Assembly (NCBI GenBank): GCA_964567435.1
Contig: CAZMMQ010000007.1
Location: forward strand, 31,993 to 95,992
DNA length: 64,000 bases
Direction: 5' to 3'
Source of the DNA: RFSX01 sp964567435
Lineage (GTDB): Bacteria > Bacteroidota > Bacteroidia > Chitinophagales > Saprospiraceae
This document shows, one piece after another, positions 27,789 through 37,000 of this stretch (position 1 is the first letter of the stretch; each line of letters begins with the position of its first letter). The notes under the pieces were generated by a model that worked only from the letters and a program-made list of their open reading frames with translations, was not told the origin of the DNA and made no database searches. Both the position numbers and the translations under genes were made by a program.

Positions 27789-30700
27789 CTATCTAAGTAA
27801 GGTTATATGTCCACTATTCACGTCTTCCAAACCATCAACTTGCAATAATTTTGCCATATATACATAAACACCTTGCTCAGCGGGCTTATTTCCAAAACGG
27901 CCATCCCATAGAAGTATCTCATTGTTATCCACAGGCCCATCAGATTGGGTTACAAGATTGCCCCATCGATCATATAGATAGAAGGAAAACGCGGTATATT
28001 TATTAGAATCTATTCCCATTACCAACTGATTATCAGGTGCTGGAAGTGTGGGTTGGAAAATCGTTGGTATATAAATGGAATTATTCTCCGATGCAGTAGG
28101 CGGAGACATATCATCGATAATCATAATCAAAAGGCTATCAATAGCCTGACAACCGTTGACATCAGTAATTTCTAGGATAAGTAAGGTATCCTGAGTTAAT
28201 TGGATTGTAGGATCTAGACATTGGGTACATGACACTAAGTTAGGATCGGACCAGCTTAGTGTAAGCTCATCATCTAATCCAGAGAGGCTAATAGGAATCG
28301 GAAAGCTTTCTCCAGATTCAAGTGTCACATCAGGACCCAGATTTAAAGAAGGTGGTAAGGCATCATTCTCCAGTTGCAGCATAGTATCCAATCTGCATCC
28401 ATTGCCATCTATAAGAGTCACATCATATAATCCATTGGCCAGCAAATAGTCTGAAGACAAGCCTAAATCCTCATTATTAAAGAGAATCTGAGACAAATCA
28501 GAGAAAGGGCCTGTCAACTTAATGGCTGTGCTATCCAGCGACAAGCAACTGCCTGGCTGTGTGGATATATCTATTTGCTGTATGATACTTTGCTCAGATT
28601 CCAAGAGGGCTATAAAAGTCCGAGTGCCCGAACATCCATTTCTGTCAGTCAGCATAAAGGTGTAGGTGCCTTGCTCAGTTATCCTAAGATTGGGATCTTG
28701 GGAAATAATCTGACCCATACTATCTCTCCAAGCGATCGTATTGGTTGGATCCAATATATTGGGGTCATCATTGGTTATCAATAGCGACCCAGGTCCGCAA
28801 GGAATAAGGACATTCTCTTCTGATTGGAATAATGGAATACCATCAGATGTAACAGATACAGGAATATCGAGCAAGTCACATCCTTGCCTCTCAAAGACTG
28901 ATAAAAAATAGATACCTGTATCAGAGACCATAGGGTTATCACCCGGTAAAACAAGGCCTTCTGGACTAACCCATGTTATAGAGTCTACACTACCTGTGAT
29001 AGTCGCCTCGAGACTTATCGAGCTGCCACAAGGAATAATTAAATCCGGGATATCTATCATAGGTTGGGTCACCTCACTAAAAACTTCTATTGAGGTAGAG
29101 GCCGTGCATAGATTAATATCAGTAACTGTCACGGTATATACACCAGCAATCATGACAGATGGATTGGTGTTCCCATCTGGCAGCATCTCTGGTCCATCCC
29201 AGGAAAATGTTGGATCAGCAACATTGGTCGTCAAATCAATGACAACCGGTGTGCCATTACACCCAAGTGTGTCAGCTACTGAGGCGGAAATATTAATTTC
29301 TTGAGTATTGTCTACAACTGTAATGGTATCTTCACGTATACAACTACCTGCCATTATCTCGATCGTGTATAATCCTGGGTCAGACACATTGATCAGATTT
29401 CCAATCTGATCCACAACCGAACCAGGTGGTCCATTAATATCTGCAATAGAAAGAGAAATTGGTCCGACTGTCACATCAAAAGAATCTCTCAAACTAATAT
29501 TCAGTGAATCTCCAAAACAAAGTGGTGGATCTTGTTCCAAGAACAGAAAAAAAGTGTCTACCGCATTCAAAACAATAGAATCCATATCGGAGCATCCTCT
29601 GTCATTTAGTTCTAAAAAATAAGTGCCTCCTGCATCCACCGTTGCGACAGAGCCAAGCCCATTAGTGATATTACCATCATTGGTTGTCCACTCGAATTGC
29701 GTTTGCAGACTCGCAATGCTTTGGCTTCCATCTAAAAATTGTCTTTGTCCGCAAACAACTGGGTTTCCATTATTTGATATAATTGCATCTAATCTAACCA
29801 CTTCGATTTCTAATTGAATTAGTGTATCACACATCATGGCAGAAGATGGGAAGAAAGTTGTATCTATCGCTTCGGTAAATATATTATTGTCTATTATCAA
29901 TGTATCTCCTTCACAGAGTGCCACCTCCATATCTTCTATATGGATAGCATCTATATATCTGATAGCTAGGTTGTTATCAGATACATCAAGACAGAGACTC
30001 ATATCTAATATAGCTTGCAAATCAGTCAACGTCGTAATCGCATCCACTGTCGGCAAATTTTCATCTGTAGTTGTCACGACTTGGATATCAAGCGGACCTT
30101 CTGGTAAGGCTTGAATGGCTTCCCATGACTGAAGCACACTAATAGTTCCTGTCCCATCATCTACAAGATATCTGACCTCAGTCCCCATTGTAGGCAACGT
30201 GCCAAAGACAGACATGGAGTCGAGCTGCGATAACTGGTCAGCACCTTCACAAAAAATAATCTGAGGTGTAGAAAAATTTCCAGCATCGACTAGACATTGG
30301 AAACAGCTAGCAATGCCTTCACAGAAAAATATTTCAATAAATATCAGGACACCCGAATTAGTACCTTGATTGACAATATTTAGTCTCCAATCCCCATTTG
30401 CACTACCTATATTAAAATCTTCCAAGCACCCTGAATGGGGATGATAAGTGCCAGTATAATTGGTTAAAAATTCCCATCGTTGGTTATTATTCCAGATAGG
30501 TTCTATCCCAGGATCTGGAGATGTAGGCAAATCACATTCTACAAAATTGATATTCCAATTGACCCTCGGAGACAAGGCTCCATTGATTATACCTGGACCA
30601 ATAAGTGGTACGACCTGACCTGATGGCGATATCAACTCAAATCTTAAATTCTCTTGCCGACCATGTTCCCATTCGATATTAATCGCACATATACCTTGAT

Positions 30701-30854
30701 CACCAGCCAGATCATCTGGACTAAGCCCTGATACATTAATTATAAGATCCATATCAGATTGCGGAGATATAGTTACAGGACTGGATAGGAAGCACTGCCC
30801 TATCATCGCTGAAGGAAGTATAAAGAATAATATGGCTATGATCTTGTCCGTCAT
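27789..30854 (-). CDS. T9SS type B secreted protein (1021 aa) with N-terminal P-domain
   Basis: After a signal peptide (IIAILFFILPSAMIGQ), residues 20-180 resemble the proprotein convertase P (HomoB) domain: LSPDDLAGDQG, IEWEHGRQENLRFELISPSG, an HSGCLEDF turn and GDWRLNIVNQGT. That domain usually follows a subtilisin-type protease, but no protease domain is present. PKD/Ig-like modules follow (CGQRQFLDGSQS, CGSSISLEAT, CGPGSLLI). The last 90 residues are the type B sorting domain (YIPTIFQP, LYDRWGNLV, EQGVYVYMA, terminal GHITLLR). A calcium-binding adhesive role for the P-domain is inference. Confidence 0.9.
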   Translation of the reverse strand: MTDKIIAILFFILPSAMIGQCFLSSPVTISPQSDMDLIINVSGLSPDDLAGDQGICAINIEWEHGRQENLRFELISPSGQVVPLIGPGIINGALSPRVNWNINFVECDLPTSPDPGIEPIWNNNQRWEFLTNYTGTYHPHSGCLEDFNIGSANGDWRLNIVNQGTNSGVLIFIEIFFCEGIASCFQCLVDAGNFSTPQIIFCEGADQLSQLDSMSVFGTLPTMGTEVRYLVDDGTGTISVLQSWEAIQALPEGPLDIQVVTTTDENLPTVDAITTLTDLQAILDMSLCLDVSDNNLAIRYIDAIHIEDMEVALCEGDTLIIDNNIFTEAIDTTFFPSSAMMCDTLIQLEIEVVRLDAIISNNGNPVVCGQRQFLDGSQSIASLQTQFEWTTNDGNITNGLGSVATVDAGGTYFLELNDRGCSDMDSIVLNAVDTFFLFLEQDPPLCFGDSLNISLRDSFDVTVGPISLSIADINGPPGSVVDQIGNLINVSDPGLYTIEIMAGSCIREDTITVVDNTQEINISASVADTLGCNGTPVVIDLTTNVADPTFSWDGPEMLPDGNTNPSVMIAGVYTVTVTDINLCTASTSIEVFSEVTQPMIDIPDLIIPCGSSISLEATITGSVDSITWVSPEGLVLPGDNPMVSDTGIYFLSVFERQGCDLLDIPVSVTSDGIPLFQSEENVLIPCGPGSLLITNDDPNILDPTNTIAWRDSMGQIISQDPNLRITEQGTYTFMLTDRNGCSGTRTFIALLESEQSIIQQIDISTQPGSCLSLDSTAIKLTGPFSDLSQILFNNEDLGLSSDYLLANGLYDVTLIDGNGCRLDTMLQLENDALPPSLNLGPDVTLESGESFPIPISLSGLDDELTLSWSDPNLVSCTQCLDPTIQLTQDTLLILEITDVNGCQAIDSLLIMIIDDMSPPTASENNSIYIPTIFQPTLPAPDNQLVMGIDSNKYTAFSFYLYDRWGNLVTQSDGPVDNNEILLWDGRFGNKPAEQGVYVYMAKLLQVDGLEDVNSGHITLLR

Positions 30855-30997
30855 ATATAGATCGGCCTAATTGTCCAAAACAATAAAACGGCAATAAGGC
30901 TTGAGATGTTTCTCCATTAAGTAATTAGATTCTTCAGCTGATCTACTCAAGAATATGCAACTCAATCACTTTCATATACTTAATAAAAATAAAAATT

Positions 30998-31026
30998 GGC
31001 AGCAACTCTGGTATTGAGCTGCTGCC
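30998..31026 (-). terminator. Intrinsic terminator of the 2586-aa gene
   Basis: Arms 30998-31008 and 31016-31026 form an 11-bp stem with one mismatch (GGCAGCA paired with TGCTGCC, CTC with GAG) and a 7-base loop. On the minus strand it is followed by TTTTTATTTTTA, and it sits about 40 bases after the stop codon of the giant gene. Confidence 0.88.
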
Positions 31027-31063
31027 ATGTATCATTGGTTAACTTAAGGCAAGTTCAATTAAT

Positions 31064-34000
31064 CTATCTTAAAAGAGTAATGTCACCTGCAAAGATGTCA
31101 GTCTCTGGCATACCATCAAAGGCGCTATATCTTACTTTGATAAAATAGACATATACGCCTTGATTGAGCAAGCCACCTGTATTACCCCATCTACCGTTCC
31201 AGCCTACAGAAGGATCATTTGGTAGGACTTCCGTCGGAATAGAGTAGACAAGTTGACCCCATCTATCGTAGATACGCATTTCTTCTACCGCTTCCACAAA
31301 TCTGTCGGTTTGTACAAAGAATGTTTGATCGGCTGTATTATCTGCACTTGTACTGAATACTGTCGGTATAAAAACATCTCTGACTAATTGTTCTCTTAGT
31401 ATAACACAGTCTGTTGCTTCACAACCATCAGCATTGACTATAGTGACACAATATTCATTAAAAATTTCAGGATCTACTTCTATTTGACCACAGAGAGAAA
31501 GTGGGCCTGAACAAAGTTCTTCTCCAGAATCAGCATCTACCCAAGTTACAGATACTATCGTCGCTGGATCTATGTTTGCAGATATTGCTGCATTGAGGAT
31601 ATAAAGTGAATCTCCTAGTTCTACTTCTCTGTCTTCTCCAGAATCTACATCCAGCACTTCTGGTTCTGGTATCACAAAATCAAGCATGATCTCACACCCA
31701 TTATCATCTGTAACAACAATTGTGTGAGGACCTGTAGGCAGATTTCCAAACATATCAGACTCTTGAAATTCTCCTCCATCCAAGGAGAATAAAACAACAC
31801 CTGCACCATTAGTTGTGGTCACGACTGCTTGACCAAAATCACTAGGACAGTTTGGTTCTGAGATATCTACTCCAGCAGTCAATCCTCCATCGGAAGTCAC
31901 TACAACCATATCCTGAGCAGTACACCCATCTATATCAGTGACGACAAGTGTATATGTTCCTGCTTGACTGACCATAATCACAGGTTGGTCATCTACAGTC
32001 AGAGATCCCCCATCAGTTGCTGTCCATTGGTAGTTAAAGTCTCCACCCACTGAGGTACCTGATCCTCCTAATTCTACACTTGCATTGCATGTAATGACAC
32101 CACCATCTCCCGCATCTGCTACTGGATTAAACAGCAGATTGACTGTTACAACTTCTTCATCTGCAGGGCATGACCCCGCTTCAGGAGCCGTATACATAAA
32201 TTCGTAGACACCACTTCTTTGACCTAATGTATTAAAGGTTCCAGCTATATCATCAAAACCTGTTTGGTTAGGGTTTGTACTCGCCTCTGTCCATACACCA
32301 CCTAGAGATGCACCACTCAACTGTCCAAATAAATCAACTACAACTTCTTCTCCAGAACACAATTCTACCGGCGTCGCTGTACCTGCAGACTGAGGTATAG
32401 ATATCTCTACCGAAACCATCCCAAGATCACATAACGGATCGAACACACCAGAAGGCGTAAATAAGAGGTCGATGATGCCATCTAAATCTCCAGTTTCCAA
32501 TATCTCATTTTGTAAGTCTATGCTTGTACCTCCCTGCGATGCAGTCCAAGTACCATCTGATGTCAGCCCACCTTCTAGTGTTGTCAAATCCAATGATTCT
32601 CCTTGACAAAGAGGGTCTGGAGATGCTATATCCACATTTGGACAACTACAATCTCTCACTACGATTGTAGATCTTTCGATAACCGGATCACATAAGCCAT
32701 TATCATCTTCAGCAGTGAATGTAAAGCTGTACGAAGTGTTGAGAGGGAGGCCATCAAAACATATATTGGTTATATCACTATCATCACCTCCATCGGCTAG
32801 GTAAAAAGGATCTACTGTCCATGTTCCTGTTCCTCCAGAAATGGTTACAAAATCGTTCAAATTGATACAATGCGAACCATCGTTCTGAACGACGTTACAT
32901 GGACTAATGAGGGCTTCCACTGATACGTCAACTGCTTGAATAACGTTAATGACTATATTAAGATTTCGCACTGTACAACCCATTGGCACATTATCCAATC
33001 TATACTGATACTCATATGGCCCTGTCACATAATTGGTGAGGTTAACCATTGATCCATTAAGATTAGGCGGAGACGAACCAGATACGATGAACCACTCTCC
33101 ATCAGGAAGGCTACCAATATTTGTGATAAATTGGTCTAAGTCGATATTGCCATCTGTGTTGCAGAAGTCATCGGGAGTTGTAAACAAGAACATTGGGCAT
33201 CCGCAGGCTCTGACATCTATCGCCAACGGTATGTCTACCTGTTCGCATGGTGTTAAGGCATTATCCGTAGTAAATACAACTTCGTAAACATCTGGTGGTA
33301 CGCCAGTAAAGTCTATAACATTCTCGTTGTCATCAAAGACTCCAGGAAATGATGCACTTACAGACCAATCACCAGATCCGCTCGCCAACAAAGTATCAAG
33401 ATCTACCATAAATGGAAGGTTATCCATTTCTTCTGCATTACAGACACTAATCGATGCTGTTGTCAAACTTACCTCTGGCTCATCGTTAATGGTTATGTCC
33501 TGTGAGACTGTATTTATCAAATCACATCCTGTAATTGGCGTAATCAGTGAATAGCTTACGGTATATGTACCTGGAGGCAGGCCATCTGATTCAAATCGAT
33601 CTCCAATAAGTGAACTAGTAGGTACTGGCATACCACTAGGATCATTAACTGACCATTGGCCCTGTTCTCCTCCAGGATTAACTAGAAATCCATTCAAATT
33701 AATAGTCGTTCCTGTAATACAAAGATCATCTAAAGGCATAATAGATATATCCGGACAGTTACAATCTATTACACGTATTGTCGTCATTAATTGTAATGGC
33801 ATGCAAAGAGAACCAGCTTCCACGTCTAACGTATACTCATATATGTAATCTCCTAAATCAATACCAGCAAAATCAACCATGGTGCCATTGACAGCAGGTC
33901 CTGCTCCACTATGAGACCAGGTTCCAGAATTATCTCCAGCAGTAATTAGTGTATTCAAGTCTAATCCGGTAGGCTCACCAGTTGCATTCGAATTACATCG

Positions 34001-37000
34001 ACTAACAGAATTTTGATCCAATTCTGCAAATGGTTGTCGGAAAACCTCAAAAGTAACCGGCATTGATTGCGAAGCACAAGGTGAAGGCGGTGCTGTATCT
34101 AAGATATATATCAAAGTAAAAAGGCCTTCTCCTGTAGATGCTGTAACTAAAATCTCATCATCAGAAAAATCTATTTCTCCTGCTCTATCTATTATCCATC
34201 GACCTGGTTCTGTTGTAAATTGAATTTGAGTCAAGTCAAAAGCCATATTATTATCTGATGCACAATAATCCGATATGCTACCTACGGCCACACTAGGGCA
34301 ACCGCAGTTATTGACAATGAGTTGAAATGGAACTGTTTCGTTAGGACACGGATCTGTAGCATTTGTTGTGACAAATGAAAAATCATAGGTCCCAGCAGGT
34401 AGTCCAACGACGGAAAAGTCATTAGAATTCGCACTGATATTATTGTCGTTATTATCTCTCCAGAATCCTTGGATACCAGAATCCACCAGAGCATCAAGAT
34501 TAATACTCGTAGGGTCAGTTCCTCCACTATCATTGCAGAGTGTTGCTGATACATCGGTTAAGACATTAGGCAATCTGCTAATTTCTACAACTTCTACAGT
34601 GGTAGCACCAGTACATCCTGAAATATCTGTGACCGTAAGGGAATAAATTCCTGGCACAGAAACATCTATAGTCTGACCTCCACCTGATATCTGCATGTCA
34701 TTAGGATCTCTCCACAAATACATATCAAAGGCACCAGCACTTATGGTAGTCATATCACCTTCGCAGAAACTAGGTGCAGTAGCCACTGGTGTTAATTCTG
34801 AGGCAGGTGACACTTCAAAGTTCGCAGAATTCATACAATTATTTGCGTCCGTCACATTGACTGTATAAGTAGTCGGTGTTGTTGGTGATACTGTAATGCT
34901 TTGAGACATTGAGCCATCCGACCAATCAAAATCAAATGGGCTCATTCCTCCTGTGATATTGGCTATAAGATCAGTAGTCCCACCATTGCAGACAGTACTT
35001 GATCCTGATACATCTACCTCAGGGATAGAATTGACCACAACCTCATGTGATTCAATTACCTCACAACCATTAAAGTCAGTACCTACAAAGGTGTATGTCG
35101 TACTAGAAGAGGGTGTATCTGTAATAATTGCAGACGTAAAAGTCATGGTACCAGCAGTCCACACAAAACTCGTAAATGCTGTTGGATTATTGAGTGTCAA
35201 AGTAACTGTCTGGCCAGCACATAAACTTGGTGGAGATACGAACACATCTGGTGTAGGCTGAGGAGGAAGAATTAGAGGGACGGAAGACATACAGCCTCCT
35301 ACAGAAGCGCCTCTTAATTCGAATAAACCACTGAAGTCTGAGACAGTGACACCAAGAGAATCTGTTTGGAGCGGCCCGATTAAGGTATCTATGATATTCG
35401 GATTAACTGTTGTGTCTATCTGTACGATATGCATGTTTGTCGCCATGACATTCGCATTTGTATTTTGTCCAATAAGGGAAATCTCATTGCCATTACATTG
35501 ACCAGAAGTCAAAGTAAGTGCTGGGCCATTATCTACTAAAATTTGAAATGTAGTATCATACACACATGACAATTCATCAGTGACAATCACAGACATGTTA
35601 TAGGCACCAGGCGTAGACAACTCATCCATAACGACGATGCAAGTATCTCCATCCTGTACGTCAAAATCCAATCCTACAGGAGGATCTACTATCCATTCGT
35701 AGTCCAATTGGAAAACTGGTGTCTCATGTCGGACGCAATATTCCGGATTGTCAGGTCCATCTCCTATGCATACACTAGGTGGTCCTGCAATATCTAAATT
35801 AAGCTGTTGCGAGGTTTCATATCGAAAATCCAGATCTAAGGTACATCCATTATCATCGGTTACAATAACTGATACCCTCTGCTCTCCTGGTGGTAAAAAT
35901 TGTTCGTGAGGTAAATTAATACACTCAGTTGTCGCTCCAGTGTCCCACTGATAAGTGTATGGTGGTGTACCACACATATTCTCTGTACCTAATTTTAAAT
36001 TTTCGCCAGGGCAAAATAATTCGCCAATATCTTGATTAAAATTAATTTCTAATTCTGGAAAGACAGTAACCACTACTTCAATCGAAGGGCCTCTACAACC
36101 GGTTTCAGCGTCCAACGCATAAATTTCATAGATGGCGTCTTGAATGGAACATGAGGTATTTTCAAGGTCGTCTTCTATAAACCCAAAATCTCCTATACTT
36201 CCTTCAGTCATTCCATCTATTTCCGTACTACTATCTTCTGATATGCTGACCATTATCTCTGCATCACGACCATCGCATATTTCTAACGGTATACTCAGCA
36301 TATCTCCTGAGCATATCTGTAACTCTACTTCATCACAGACCTCAGGTAAGCCATCACATGCTACTTCATAATTTTCTATGGCCGGTGCATCTTCACTACA
36401 GGCATTATTGACCCAACAACCTGTCATTCCATCTGCCATTGTAAATATATGCACCTTCATATACTCAGGATCCATGCATTGATTTAAATCTATATCATCT
36501 CTAACCTGTAAGAAAAATGTAATTTCAAATGTCATAACAGAACCACAGCCTTGCGGTATTCCCCACTGAGTATTTGGGTTACCTGTATTAGCACATCCAG
36601 CGCCACCATCTGAGATGGAATACCAACCTTGAGGAATAGCATTTCCTATTTGTAATGGTTGTCCACCATCAAAAACAAGTTCATTTCCTCCATGAGGACT
36701 AGGTTGTAAGCCTAACCGTGCACTATTGACTTGAGAGTCTACTTCTCCTTCAGCAAAATATTCCCAGCCTCCTGCTGGTGTTTGTGATTCAATACTGCAA
36801 GCATCCAAATCCCAACCTGGGCCAAGAGAAGGAATTATCCCTTGCAACCACTGACAATTATTACCCATACCAAGCGGATCAGAAGTAAAGGATACAATAT
36901 AGTCAAACTGAACTTTTTCTCCAGCACAGAAAGGCCCTTCAGGTGGGCCATCATTACTTGGTCTTGAAGACACAAGTGTTCCCACAGCACATTGTGCAGA

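Noticed and set aside
27789..30854. Secreted subtilisin-type protease suggested by the P-domain
   Set aside because: No Asp-His-Ser peptidase motifs are present anywhere in the 1021 residues.
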